Assembly: GCA_017654935.2 (NCBI GenBank)
Contig: CM065699.1
Location: 5,927,193-5,991,192 of the forward strand
DNA: 64,000 bases
Reading direction: 5' to 3'
From: Phymorhynchus buccinoides
Lineage: Eukaryota > Mollusca > Gastropoda > Neogastropoda > Raphitomidae
Under the pieces are notes generated by a model. It was not told the DNA's origin. It ran no database searches and saw nothing but the letters and a program-made list of their open reading frames with translations. This document shows positions 31,940-44,295 of this stretch, piece after piece. The position numbers and the translations under genes are program-made. Positions within the stretch are counted from its first letter, which is position 1; each line of letters opens with the position of its first letter.

Positions 31940-33800
31940 TGCATGGGTCTCAGGGGTTGATTGTAGGATGCTAGGGCTGCTGGTTACTGACGGAGCCAAG
32001 AAGGCGCAAAAACATGACTAGGTGTTAGTCGTGGAAAGCAGGCTGAAACTGCTGCGGTGGTTGGCCTGGGGAGGATGGGCCTGGCGGTAGGGGAGGGGGG
32101 AGGGGAAAGACAAGACAGTCTGGTCGGCGGGAAGGTGGCATATAGGTGATCGGCAGGCATATCAGGACCAGGGCTCTAAATCCCGTGGGGAGGAGGTGCA
32201 CAGCGGGGGGAGCCACTCTAGTGGCACCGCAATGGGGGGACCGTTGCAGTTGATCACGGGGCGTTGGACCGTGGGGAATGATAAAGACGTGGATAAATGG
32301 GATCGACTTTTCGGGTAGTCTATTGGGGCAGAGACAGGGTGTCTGCCCATGGGGGGGGGGCATAGGGGAGATGGCAGAGATCAACAGTGCAAAAGGAAAG
32401 AGGGCCCCCGCATTAGATAGCATAGGACAAGGATAGACAGAATAGGAACACAGCATAGACGGGAAAGACCGTGCGGGCAAGGAAACTGTAACTCAGTAAA
32501 GCCCGACGGGGCGCGGTTACGGAGGCGAAGCAAGGGCGAGGCTGGGGGCGGCCGGGTGCAGACACAGGGGCAGCGGCAGGGCAAGGCGGGGAGGGCAGAG
32601 AGGCCAAAGGGCGCAGGCGCAAGGGCGCACAAGAGTGGCAGGGGAAAAACAGACCCAGGAATCAGCCAGGCCAGCACAAAAACAGGTAAGAGGAGGCATG
32701 GCGGCGGGCCAAGGGTCAGGGGGGAGCACAGGTCGAAAACAGGAGGCCGGGGGCAGGGGCGGGGGGGGGGAGCGGGGCTGGGGAACACCAGAGTGCGGGG
32801 GGGGGGGGGGGGGCGAAGGGGGGCGAGGGGCAGGGGCGGGGGGAGGGGACAAGGGGGGCGGAGAGGGGGGGGCAGGGCAAGGGGACTCGGCGACGGCGGG
32901 GGGCCCGGAGGCGAGGCAAGGGGGGGAGGACGGGGGCGAGGGGAAGAAGGGGGGGCCACCGGAGGCGCCGCAAAGACAAACAGGAACATAGAGAGTGCGC
33001 GGGTATGGGTAAGAAGGGGAGGAGGGAGCGCAAGCGCGGGGATACGCCACGGGGCACTGACTGAGGCGGGATCGTGGACGCCAGGGGGGGAGGGTGTGCG
33101 GCGGGTCGATGTTGTGTGGCCGGAAGGAATGTGTTGGGCGTGGGGAGTTGACCACGGGGGTGGGGTGGGCTGGCAGGGGATATGAATTTCTACGGGGGGG
33201 GGCTGCGGCGGCGCACCCGCGCCCAGTGGCGAGGCGATAGTGCCAGGGCAGGTTCGAATGTGCGGGGCGTAGAAAAGGCATCGGGGCACAAGGGTGGGGG
33301 TGCGGCGTGGGCTGCGGTGTGCGTAGGGGCGCTAGAGTGGGCAGTGTGGGGGGGGCGGGGGGAGGGGGAGGGGCGGGGGGAATTGGGGACCACTGGCTGG
33401 ATAGGGTGTGGCGGGATTGTGACGCGCACGGACGGCATGGGGGCCCGGGCAGTCATTGATGCGGGATGGTAGCGCTAGGCCGTGTACACACGTAAGCGGA
33501 TATGCCCTGCGGAACCCGTGCACGATCTGTGTAAAGAAGGAAGGCGACAAGAAGGAAAAGAGGTGCCCCGGGTCCGAATGGACCCCTATAAGTGGAAGGG
33601 GCGAGGGAAACTTTTATCCTTTCGTTGCGGCGGCCACGTGTGATGTTGAGGGCGGGGCGAGGACGGACCCTTACGCGGTCTAAAGGGAACCCGGCCGATT
33701 ATGGTAAGAGGTTATGGTTGTGCACAGGCAGACAGACAACGAGTGGAGGAGAAAAAAAGGCCTCCCATCTGGACATACAGGACGAGCCGAAGGCGGGGGG
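31940..33800. other. GC-rich, G-run island
   Basis: The plus strand is strongly G-rich with many runs of four or more G, densest at 32730-32960 and 33185-33380. CpG is also frequent. Long frames here (for example 32381-33289 minus, proline-rich) reflect composition only. It could be a CpG-island promoter, a GC-rich repeat, or poor-quality sequence. Confidence 0.6.
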
Positions 33801-34055
33801 AATATAGAGGAGTTATTTGATTAGAGAGAAGAAAGACAACGAGGGCCGGAGCGGAACAGGCCTACACACTAGCTGCCTATGGTCAGTAGGCTGCATAGCG
33901 GGAAGTTGGCACGTCCTGGAGAAGTGAGTTCTGTAAGGCAGTCCGAGTCCGCCTGTTCACAAACTAGCAAAGTGGCTGCCTAATTACAGACTAGGCAATT
34001 CGGCGAGTCAGGCAACGACATATACTCTACCTATAATAAAAAAAGTGGAAGGACC

Positions 34056-34500
34056 CCTTGCTTGTGTGCCCCCCCACCCTCACCTTATCTCGGTTAATTG
34101 TATTGTTCCGTTTAGTGCCTTTTCTTACCAACATAAGCGTGTGTGTGTTTTAGGAACTTTTTTTTAGCTAGTAACCTTTTTTGAATAGCTACCCTAACGC
34201 CTAACCCTAACGCGCTGAGACCTCAACCCTGACCGTTGTGTGCCCCACCGTGTAAAAGACGGAAACCGCAACCGAACCACAACTTTGTTGACAATCGCGG
34301 ATTTATTGCAGTACATATTGTAGGGGGGTAGGGTTAGGTTTAGGTGGGGGTTAGGGTTAGGGTTTCAGATTTAGTATTGCGATTCAAAAGTGCATATTAG
34401 CTACAAAATGTTCCGAAAATACAGCTGGTATTTGGTATGAGAAAGGCATACAGGCAACGGAAAAATGTGACAATGAACTCGAGCAAAGGCATGGCGGGGG
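34056..34500. mobile_element. Foldback element with telomere-like core, copy 1
   Basis: The left end TGCCCCCCCACCC...TTCCGTTTAGTGCC is an inverted match to the right end GCAACGGAAAAATG...GGGGGCC. CCTAACCCTAACGC at 34199 and TTAGGGTTAGGG at 34353 lie inside. It is homologous to 59197-59604. Confidence 0.7.
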
Positions 34501-36756
34501 CCACTCTACTCTTTACTTTACCATTGATGTCCGACAACCTCGGCTTTTATTAAGTGTCTATTAAGTGACTATATTCTGCATGACTATTCTGGGGAGTTCT
34601 GATGTTATGTATATTATAGCTCAAAGTCCTGAACCCTTAAGACAATGTAAAAATATAGCATGCAAACGTTACGAGTAATTCGCAGATGCGAGACCGTTTA
34701 AAGACGGTACCCGTTAAATTGATCCAATCTGATGCATTTGCGCACGTGTTACCGATAAAATTGAACATGCATTTATTATTTATTACGACGCTGTGGGAAT
34801 TCGCATTGGTATTGATCTTGGTGACGACGTAAACACCTGGCCCACGTAGTGGGTTTTTTTGTTGGGGCTGAATTCATGTGGTTTTGTATCTTATGATGTT
34901 TAGAATTAGGAGGATGAAAACGAATTTATCAATTCAAATTCACTTTTTTATTTCTTACGGAGGACATTTTGTATGATATATTTTTATTATATGAACTGGA
35001 GAGCATCATAGTATATTATGCATCGTTTCACATCTCTGTTTGTGACTGATAGTCCTGATTCTATCCATGACTGATCTGATGCGATATGTGTGTTTTTTCA
35101 GTCCATGGACTTCTAAAAGACGTCATGACTGCCGATACGTGACGCTTTCCTCTTAAAGCGAAAATATTTCAAAATGTGCTACACTTAGGAAAGATTGGGC
35201 TTTTTGTGAACTGTGCAGTATGGGGTCAGAAACACTCCTCTCTTCTCTCTCTCCCCTCTCTAATTTCTCGCTCCACTCTCTCTTCGTCCTCTCTCTCTCT
35301 CTCTTTCTCTGCTCCCCCCCCCCTCCAATCTACTCTCACCTCAGCTTGTCTCCATGTCTGCGTCACCTTCTTCCCTCATCCACTGTCGGCCTCTTTTTCT
35401 CTCAAAGTCTCGTCAACGCTTAGTCTCTCTCTCCATTCTCTCTCTCTCATTTCTCCTCCGCTCAGTCGTCTCTACTAAACGTCAGTTATCCAATCGTCCA
35501 AATGGCATGGTGTTTTGAATGAAATTACTTGACATTTATTATGCTACAGTAAGCGTTGCACATTCCTGCGGGTGACGTTAGATGCCATTGAGTATGCCAT
35601 TCATGTATATTGTGTGTGTACATTTTGCTGGTTGTGGTGGGTTCTTGATGTGACTTTTTTCCTTCCCTGGCCCCCCCCCCCCGCCCTCCCGCCGCCTCTC
35701 TATCCCATATTTGTTTTTTGTATTGTTGCCTATATGGCCAATGTGCATTAAAACCATTTCAGGGTTCAGTGTTCACCTCTCTCATGCTCTCTCGATCCTC
35801 TCGTCACTCTCGCCTCTCTCTCTCTCCTCTCGCCTCTCCCCCTCTCGTCTCTCGCTCCCGCTCCCCCCCTCTCCTCTCTCTCTCTCTCCCTCTTTCTCCT
35901 CTCCTCTCCCTCTCTCTCTCTCTCTCCCTCTCTCTGTCCTCTCTCTCGTCATCCCTCCCCTCTCTCTCTCTCCTCTCTCTCTCTCTCTTCCTCTCATCTC
36001 TCTCTCTCCCCTCCTCTCTCCCGCATCTCTCCATGCCTCCTCTCTCTCTCTCTCTCTGCTCCAGGTTCTTCTACAATGAACAGAATATTCTCTCCAGTTC
36101 CATGTTACCCATTGTATAACATACGGAGTTAAGTGTTGCGTACGGTATAGTATGACAGGATGTGTGCGTGTAGCAATCACGCTTTCAAAAAAAGACTACT
36201 CAACAGCTGCCGAATAATTTATGGCATTCATGAGTGCATCTTTAAACATGAAAAGTGAATTAATGGTTAATTATAGTGTACGACGTTGTGTGCGCGAAAC
36301 AATACGGGGGCTTGTGTTAAACACATGTGCTGCTGTGCGCTGTGGTTCCCGCGCGGAGTACTCAACACACACACACGCCGCCACCGCACTGTGCGACTGC
36401 CACACACCAGCACAAACACACACACACGCTCTATCTCTCATCTCTCACGCGCTCTCCTCTATATATATCTATCTCTCATTCCTCAGGCCATGTTTTAAAG
36501 TCCAATGGAAGTAAGTCCAGTCCAAGCCCGTCAGTCCTATTACTACCCCTTTACTTCCTGACAGCATATATATGATCTACAGAAAGTGATCTCCCTGGGC
36601 GGAGATTTGCACTGGAGGATAACAATTTCTATGGGAACATCTATGCACCATTTTACACCACCACACAAAATGTGAAGCTATTCTGTAGCCTCTTCATGAG
36701 TTACACTTCAAACAAACAAGTACACACACAGACATCAAATAAATGTTATAGGCATA
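34501..36756. other. No gene recognised; degenerate CT tracts
   Basis: CT-rich tracts with many interruptions lie at 35235-35470 and 35770-36065, and CA repeats near 36365-36430. Otherwise unique. Confidence 0.5.
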
Positions 36757-38811
36757 CAGTGGCGTAGGAACAGTGGGAAAAGGGGTAGCATTTGCCCCCC
36801 GCTGCACGCGCACCCACCCCCGGCTCATCGAGAATGAGGGGCAGACAGGATGTCTTCCTGCCCTCCCCACCCAAACAAACAACAACAAAAACACTAAAAT
36901 ATTCGAGCAAGTCAGCAAGCGAAAAGGAGAGAGGGAGAGAGAGAGAGCAGAGAGGTCGTGCCTTCATTTGGAAACCTAAATAGTTTTACACAAAAAAATT
37001 AAAAGGGGACATGGTTGCATTGCTTTCAATTTGCTTTACATATGCCATCTACTTCATTCAAGAAATGTGAGGTACTGCGATTGTTGTAACTTCTTTCTTG
37101 CTGCTTTGTTCCTGGCCTCACAATGCCCTCAAAAACCGCTGCTGAAAATTTCCTCAAAAGTGATATGTATTTTGTCAGTAACATAGAAACACGGGGAGGC
37201 GCTGCTTCTCCTGGCACTATAGGAGAGGGTGTGTGTGTGTGTGTGTGTGTTTGTGGGGGGGGGGGGGGGTGGGGGTTGAAATGCGCCCCCCAAAAGAAGA
37301 AGCATAGACACATAGATACAGACATAGAAGAGATAAGCACAGACAGACAGACAGAGAGAGTGGGGGTGGATTCACAAGGATCCATGTTGTTAACTACATT
37401 AATTCCCATCGACTTCTTTAAAATTATTGATTGCATCTTTTACATTCAAATTATCATCAGCTTCTCTGAGGCAATCCCCCCAGACCCATCACCCCAACCC
37501 AACTGACCACTTGGAGCTACCTTGAAACAACCTCCCCTCTTCCATGACTGGCTGATCTTCCCCCAAACATGGTTGTATTGTTATGTCTTTTTGTTGTCTC
37601 CTTTCAATTCACATTATGTTTTTCTTTCATTCATAGATTTGTATTACTGATTATGATTATGGTTAAAAATAACAATTATAAAGTGTTTTTTGTAGCATTT
37701 TTACTAAGAGGTGTAACTATTTTTGCTGTCCGCAAATCATTCTGGACCATACAATGGCGTTGCCTCCCCACGCCGTTCATACTCGAGTCCAAACTCGCAG
37801 CTAGCCACACCCTCTGCTTGTTCAGGTCGTAGAATCCGCCTAGATCTAGCAGTCCAAGTGGAGCGAATCCTATGTTAGGCTGTCAGAAGGCAGCCAACTG
37901 AAGAGACACTGCACTGCTGCTGAGTCACTTCAATGGAGTTCAGTGGAGCCTATTCAGAACACCACCTACTAAGCCCCACTACTACGACACTATTCTTTTA
38001 GGTCGTGGAGCCAGTATGAGTGAGTCCTCCTCCGCGTGCGCCACCACGACCGTCCACCGGTGACAGCTCCCCAGAACACACTGATCCCCATGACTGACCT
38101 AGAACGCACAGAGGAATAGACTGGTTTTTTGGAAACCGAAACTGCGAGGTCACCAAATTGAGAGCAGGGACATACAAAGCCACAGAATTTTGAGACATTT
38201 TGTTGTTGTTGTTTTTTGTTTTGTTGTTGTTGACATTTTTTTCTTTTTATTTACTGATTGATGGTGGATATGAGGCGGTGCAGACGATGACTATGATGAT
38301 GATGATGCTATGGAGCTCCATATCTGTCTGAGACTACATGACAGGGCTGTAATCTACGCTTCCTTTTCATAATGATATCCCACCATTAACCAGGCCTGAG
38401 GCATTAGGCCTAATGATATCCTGACAATAACCAGGCCCGAGAACTACAGACACATGCAGTGTTGGTCTTGAAATTAGAGCAGCACTCTCAGAATTGCATC
38501 CGTTAAACATCACATCACATTGCATCCATTGAGCCCATAGCCACTCAATGTGGGTAGGAGTCAGTCCAGGACCAAAAAAAAACCCTTGCCTCTGATGGGA
38601 TTCGAACCCGTGACCTCCCAGTTAGCTGTCAGTGACGCTAACCACTAAGCCACGTTGAGGTGAAACTTAACCTATCCATCCACCTTGTGGGTGCGCTTGC
38701 GATTCAAAGAAAAAAAAAACCCCCCCCCCCTCTACCCCGCCAGCTCTCTTTCCTCGTGGTTTGTTGGCACCCCTATCCCCCCCTTGCTTGAAAAACGTTC
38801 CTACGCCACTG
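36757..38811. mobile_element. hAT-like element, ~2.05 kb
   Basis: Ends CAGTGGCGTAGGAAC (36757) and GTTCCTACGCCACTG (38797-38811) are perfect 15-bp inverted repeats of hAT type. The interior contains GT and G runs (37228-37270) and a SINE; no transposase was recognised. Target duplication is not evident. Confidence 0.7.
38284..38665 (-). mobile_element. tRNA-headed SINE with ATC tail
   Basis: The minus-strand head has A box TGGCTTAGTGGTTAGCG and B box GGGTTCGAATCCC (38594-38658). The body ends in repeated ATC triplets near 38290-38310. It is nested in the hAT-like element. Confidence 0.8.
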
Positions 38812-39156
38812 GTAGAGATGAGGTGAAAAACAAAGGTAAGGTCAGGAGCAAAATCAGCTGATTCCATTCATTGTTCACTGGGTGTTAAACAGGGAGATGT
38901 ATAATGTAACAGTACATTTACAAAACCAGTAATTGTTTGCAAATTTCTTGAAAATTTCAATACATTTGCCAACTTAGTGTTTCACTCAGGGATTTTGCAA
39001 ATTTTCTGTGAACAAAAATCCAGGAAATTTGAAAATGTCCTAAGTTTTAGGTGAAGAAATTGTTGTGGTGACCATGGGGAAGAGAGAGAGACTCGACAGC
39101 ACGCTTTCTTTCTGCTCCTAGAACTTTCATCAGGCTGTGTTAGTGGGGGGAGAGGA
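38812..39156. other. No recognised feature
   Basis: Unique AT-rich sequence. Confidence 0.4.
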
Positions 39157-39744
39157 TTTAAAGGTGACACCCTGACGGATGGTTTTTTTGCATAAAAACA
39201 CGTCGAGATCACCAGAAAAAAAACACCTTTTAAACAGAGATCGCAACACTCATTTTTGCTCTGATTTCCTATAAATCAAATCAAATCGGCGATTCCTCCT
39301 TGGTGGAGGTGCTGGAATTCAAATTATTTCACCGTAAGAGAAGGCGTGTGCCGTCTCTTTTCTAAATGGCCAGCCTGCGCTTTTAGACCAAATCGTTTGC
39401 ACGAAAATTTTCGCACAAGCCTTTAAAACAAAAATTATAACAGATTATCTAAACGGAGCTTTGCGCTCACAACAAAGGAAACAGCTCCAATTTTATTGAA
39501 CCTGCACTACAAAAAACACACCGCTTCAACCACAATGAGTGACCTCCACCACCCCATCCAAAATTCCTACTCTCTCCGGCATCTCTGCCAAGGATCGGGA
39601 ATCGCTCGGTTTTGACGGTTTAATTTATAGGAAACCAGAGCAAAGTGAGTGCTTCCGATCCTTAAAAAAGGATGTCTTTCTGGTGATCTCGACGGGGGGT
39701 GGGTTTTTCTTGCAAAAAATCAGCCGTCAGGGTCCACATTTAAA
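39157..39744. mobile_element. Long-TIR non-autonomous transposon
   Basis: TTTAAA at 39157 and 39739 borders inverted ends containing CCCTGACGG and GTCGAGATCACCAGA. Homology continues inward through CTCTGATTTCCTATAAATCA, giving arms of roughly 130-150 bp. The centre holds a CGAAAATTTTCG palindrome. A TTAA target is possible. Confidence 0.8.
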
Positions 39745-39760
39745 GAAGCAGGATGTGAAC

Positions 39761-39783
39761 ACACACGCGCGCGCGCGCGCACA

Positions 39784-39816
<33 letters not shown>
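39761..39816. repeat. CA/CG microsatellite
   Basis: CG then CA alternating steps. Confidence 0.9.
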
Positions 39817-39911
39817 TGATAACAATCAACTTATGCAACAACAAAAACATAATAAAAATGTCTCCTCATAGGAAACCCTGGCACAGAACAGACCAGCATG
39901 GAGTGGTGTGT

Positions 39912-40410
39912 TACGGCACGAATTGTCGTCCCGGCACGAATTGTGCAGCACGTTTTGTCGCCCATCAGCACGATTTGTCGCCCCAATATCGACAACCAAG
40001 GCACGAATTGTCGTCCCTTGCACAATTCCTATATGCTGCACTGAGGCACGATTTCGCCTCAGCCCAATATCGATAACCAAGGCACGAATTGTCGTCCCTT
40101 GCACAATTCCTATGTGCTGCACTGAGGCACGAATTGTCGCCCTCCATGTACATGCTACACAGGAGCACATTTTGTTGCCCCTGGACACAACTTTTATAGA
40201 ACCCCAGGGCCGAAATTTTTCTTTTCCAAGAATGCTTACAGATCACTAAGAGACATTCGGCACGAATTGTCGCCGGCGACAATTCGTGCCGGGACTACAA
40301 CTCGTGCCATAACAGTGGTGCAGTAACAAAGGGAGCCACCAAAAACTTCGAGGCGCACCGTATCGAGACATCGCAGGCAAAGCGTGAGGCACGACAATTC
40401 CTGCCGTAAC
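39912..40410. repeat. Array of GCACGAATTGTCG motifs
   Basis: About a dozen exact or near copies of GGCACGAATTGTCG, mostly forward to 40170, then both orientations from 40259. A perfect 32-bp palindrome of two abutting GGCACGAATTGTCGCC halves lies at 40259-40290. A ~96-bp duplication (CAGTGGTGCAGTAACAAA) starts at 40313 and 40409. Confidence 0.85.
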
Positions 40411-40494
40411 AGTGGTGCAGTAACAAACGGAGCCACCAACGTGGAGGCGCACCGTATCGAGACATCGCATGCAAAGCGCGAGGCACACAAGATC

Positions 40495-40691
40495 CGCCTA
40501 AACAGTCGCAGCTCTGCAACCCCGACAGATCCCCCAACTCTTTCTCCTGTCCTCACTGTCAGAGATCCTTCCTGGCTCGCATTGGCCTCACTAGCCATCA
40601 TGCCAAACTCATCCAGGATCCTAGATTTCCACAATTACGAACTGTTGAAACATGGTCGTCTTCCCTCGGGACGGACGAACTGTCGTGTTAA
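40495..40691 (+). pseudogene. LINE-like C-terminal C2H2 finger fragment
   Basis: In the frame ending TAA at 40689-40691 it encodes FSCPHCQRSFLARIGLTSHH, a C2H2 finger with the SRIGL-type block found at the C-terminus of some invertebrate LINE proteins. The upstream frame is not continuous. It could be another retroelement-derived gene end. Confidence 0.5.
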
Positions 40692-40819
40692 TTGATATGT
40701 ATGTAATTATGTGTGTCCATGCATGTAAATGTATCATAGTTATCCTATCCACAAGCGTACATACATACTTAAATAACTTTGGCTCTGCCGTTCTGTTTGT
40801 TGGCAACATTTCTTTGCAG

Positions 40820-40921
40820 TGTGCAAACGGGGGTATTATCTCTATGAAAATAAATGCAAAACATGCTCTGTGACGAATTGCAAGTACTCTTGCAACAACT
40901 ATTACGGATGTAATAAAGAAG
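40820..40921 (+). CDS. Cys-rich EGF-like exon of plus-strand gene
   Basis: A 102-nt exon, phase 1-1, with acceptor TTTGCAG ending 40819 and donor GTAAGT from 40922. It encodes CKRGYYLYENKC, CKTC and SCNNYYGC; spacing is C-x10-C-x2-C-x4-C-x3-C-x5-C. The CKRGYY start resembles the C-x-x-GYYG turns of multiple-EGF receptors. It is the first recognised exon of a plus-strand gene. The start codon and signal peptide exon are not found and may lie in 30-40 kb. Exon status rests on splice signals, symmetric phase and cysteine density. Confidence 0.75.
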
Positions 40922-40944
40922 GTAAGTTTTCTGGTTCTGGTTTT

Positions 40945-41045
40945 CTCGCACGCGCACACACGCGCACGCGCACACACACGCACACGCACGGCAACACTCA
41001 TACATATGCGCGTGCACACACACATGTACACAACACACACACTCA
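40945..41045. repeat. CA/CG microsatellite in intron
   Basis: CA and CG alternation starting 23 bases after the donor. Confidence 0.9.
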
Positions 41046-41115
41046 ATCACATCTATTTAACATTTTTATTTTGTTGTAATAGGATAGCTGTTAGCATAAT
41101 ATGATTACAATAATG

Positions 41116-41145
41116 TCGTGTGTGTGTGTGTGTGTGTGTGTGTTT
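41116..41145. repeat. (GT)n, 5' boundary of LINE tail
   Basis: GT dinucleotides run directly into a LINE ORF2 end. Confidence 0.9.
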
Positions 41146-41545
41146 GTGCCTTTCTATTCCTCGTACAAACACTAAGACATACGGTGAACGCTCATTTTCT
41201 TTCAGTGCCCCTTCTATATGGAACTCCCTACCCTATGAACTTCGTTCTGCTAAATCTTTCCAATCTTTAAAAACCGCTCTTAAAACTCACCTCTTCCGGC
41301 AATGCCTCTGATTTCTTCCTTGTCCTGTTTCCCTGCCTTAAAACTATGTTCCCCACATTGTGTGTGTGAATGTGCACGCTTGTCGTGTGTGCGTGTTGTG
41401 GCTGTGTGCATTGTTTGTGATAGTTAATATTGTAGTAGTTTATTTATATGTTATGAACTATTTATTTATTCATTTAAATAATTTGTGAAGCGCCGTGAGC
41501 TCAAGAGAGAAAGGGCGCTCTATAAATGTTACTTATTATCATTAC
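41146..41545 (+). pseudogene. CR1/L2-like LINE ORF2 C-terminus and 3' UTR
   Basis: Up to the stop at 41309-41311 it encodes TYGERSFSFSAPSIWNSLPY and LKTHLFRQCL, the standard end of many L2/CR1-like ORF2 proteins. The 3' UTR ends GCGCTCTATAAATGTTACTT, typical for such elements. It is truncated 5' at (GT)n and lies in the intron after the 40820 exon. Confidence 0.82.
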
Positions 41546-42150
41546 TAGCAATCGCCCTGTGGCAGTTAACCCCCGTGGCAGTTTTAACCCCGTGGCAGCT
41601 ATCTCCTCCCTACACCTACCCCCTCCCCACATTTACTTGCTCGGGGACTTATCTGCCACTCGGCGACACACTTGTTTCTCTATTGTGGCTTTCAACAGAC
41701 AGCCAGTCTCAAACACACGAAAGTGAAACTTTCGGTTTTACATTTCCAAGAAGAAGGCAGCATTTCACCTTCCAAGAAAATGGATCAAAAATGTGTAAGG
41801 TCTTTCTTTTCAGGGGGGGGGGGGGGGGGGGCAGATCTTGACCTATGGCAGAAAGAGTGTTTCATAATCATGGTGCGTTTCGACTTTGACCTCGCCCGAG
41901 AGAACAGAGAGAGAGAGAGTAGTACTTCTTCTTCTTCTTCGTCTTCTAAGTTCTTTTGTTCTTCGGTCGTTCAGGCATGTTTCTGTCAATTACGAACGTA
42001 GATGCATCATGCTGCTGTTATGCGCCTAAGTAAGAATAATTAGGCCCAGCATGTCTGACTTCGGGTAGAGGAAATCTTTTTGAAAGTATTTGTTGAAAAC
42101 AGGCAGGAGAATTTATGTCAATTACGAACGTAGATGCATCATGCTGCTCT
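41546..42150. other. Intron with G-run and 133-bp duplication
   Basis: A G-run lies at 41813-41831 and a TTC run near 41927. GTCAATTACGAACGTAG occurs at 41984 and 42117, marking a tandem copy of about 133 bp. No gene. Confidence 0.6.
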
Positions 42151-42400
42151 GTTATGCACCTAAGTAAGAATAATTAGGCCCAGCATGTCTGACTTTGGCT
42201 AGAGGAAATCTTTTTGAAAGTATTTCTTGAAAAAAAAAGGCAGGAGAATGGACCGGAAAGGCAGAAAAAAACGATAGTAGATAACAGCATGCAAAGGGAA
42301 AAGGCAGAATGAAAGAGACTGACAGATTAGAGGTAGTTATAAGCACATAACTTCCAGAAGGTGGGGGGAACTATTTGTACGGAAGACCCCCCCCCCCCAC
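42151..42400 (+). repeat. Left arm of 250-bp inverted repeat
   Basis: Diverged inverted copy of 45196-45432 (shared AGGAAATCTTTTTGAAAGT and GCACATAACTTCCAGAAGG). Confidence 0.85.
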
Positions 42401-42500
42401 CTCCCAGTATCCCTAGGGGGGGGGGGGGGGGGAAGCTTGCTGCGTTCTACCCCACACCCCACCCCACACCCCCACCCCCCACCCACACCCACACCCCAGT

Positions 42501-42502
<2 letters not shown>

Positions 42503-42576
<74 letters not shown>

Positions 42577-42578
42577 CA
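42503..42578. repeat. (CT)n microsatellite
   Basis: CT dinucleotides after a CCCACACC-rich stretch (42450-42497). Confidence 0.95.
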
Positions 42579-44218
42579 CTGTAAATTGTATAAAAATAGC
42601 TGCAGCGGGGCTCGCCGCCGGGAGGCAAGCAAAGAGCCAAAGACATTGAAAAGAAAAGACTGGCATCTGGTCCCTGTTCCCTATATCAGTAGTGAGGACA
42701 GAAACACTGGTTGTGTCCCTTTTAAACATCTTTATGACATAACACGTCAATAGGCCAGTTGAATTCTCCGTTCAAATTCCAATCCGAGTCTTTGCATAGC
42801 CGCCACTGTGAACTACCCCACTAACGATAACTCTATCAGCCAGGCTCGCCATAACTCTTAAGTAGTCCATTTTCCCCTTTTAGAGTCTTTGATTATGTGT
42901 GAAGTGTTGGTTGAAATTAGCGTCCTGCAAAATAAATCGGTTTATAGCGCGTGTTTATGAACGGATGGTGTTGAAATTTTGCACGACGATAGTCACTATT
43001 CCTGGTCACGCATGTTCCAAATCTCGTGTCAATGTCGGGTCTGGTTACGCCGCGGTTTGTGAAAACGTGAAGCGGCCTGTCGGCGCCCGTATCTCCGGCA
43101 TTTCTTCCGTATCTTCCGGTTTGGCACACGGATAGTCCCCGGCCCCAGTCATCTTCCTGCCAAATTCGAAGGCAATCGGCCCAGAAACGCCGGAGATACG
43201 GGCGCTGAGAGGCCGGCGGATGCACGTTTCGCGAAACCGCGCAAATGACACGGCCGCCTCGGTTGCCGTTGCCATCGCCCCGTTAGGGCTCACAGCAAAT
43301 TTGAAGCGATTCGGTCGAAAAACGGCGGAGTTATAAGGCCCGTTTCGTGTTTCAGACACTCACACACACACACAGTCACACACACGGACAGTTGGCTTTT
43401 TACTATATGATGATTAGGTAGAATACTTTTTCATTTGTAAGTTTTTTTACTTCTTTCCTCCCCCTTTTTTCATCGGATTTAGTTGACATTTTCAGGAAGT
43501 TGCAGGACACTATAGAATAGCCGAATTGGCAATATTAAGCGATTTCGACGATTTTTCGGCAAAATGTTTTTTAAAAAAACGGCAAAATGGGCAACATTTC
43601 AATCTTGAATATCTCAAAAACGGCTACACGGAATGCCTTCATTTGTTTTTAGTTTATATACTAAAAAAATAAATGTCCAACACTTTCGGTTTAAAAGCGA
43701 ACTGGAAGTAGATCTACCTAGTGCTTCAGCTAGGAACGTGCAACTTTCATTTGGCTGATGGAATCACCAAACTATCAGAGAACGTCACAAAAATAACTTT
43801 TGGATATTGTAGCGCTTATGTTGGCCCACGCGGAAAGACGTTTGGTGATGATCGATATGTTAAATAGTTTGGAAGTTATTCAAATGTATGTAAGTTCGGT
43901 TCATGTCACAAAAAAGTCCATCCGATTTCGCTAAAGTTTGGAGGAAAAAGGAAGGATGCTATTCTAATGCTACATTTCCAATATTAAACCGATTGGCCAA
44001 AAATTTGGCAAAACTTTAATCTTATTTGAGTAACTCGAAAACGGCTGCACAGAATACTTTTATATTTTCAGTACAATACTTTCGTTATAGATTCGAACCG
44101 GAATTGGCAACGAAAATGGCCACATTTTGACAAATTTTAATATTGAATAACTTACAAACTGCTGTGTGGGGGTAGAATCCTGTCATGTTTGCTCTCAGAA
44201 GCAAACATTAGCCGTCTA
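42579..44218. other. Intron with dispersed repeats
   Basis: GCGCCCGTATCTCCGGC at 43083 recurs inverted at 43190. The block ends with CACACACA and ACAGTTGGCTTTTTACTATA at 43390-43410, like a transposon end. Three diverged units of a phrase like ATCTCAAAAACGGCTACACG occur near 43610, 44035 and 44150. No gene. Confidence 0.6.
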
Positions 44219-44286
<68 letters not shown>

Positions 44287-44295
44287 TATTATCAT
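44219..44295. repeat. (ATT)n microsatellite
   Basis: ATT triplets with small interruptions. Confidence 0.9.

Noticed and set aside
32381..33289. Proline-rich ORFs of about 250-300 codons
   Set aside because: GC-rich composition removes stops. No domains or splice evidence.
38594..38658. Possible tRNA gene
   Set aside because: A and B boxes are good but it continues into a SINE body with an ATC tail.
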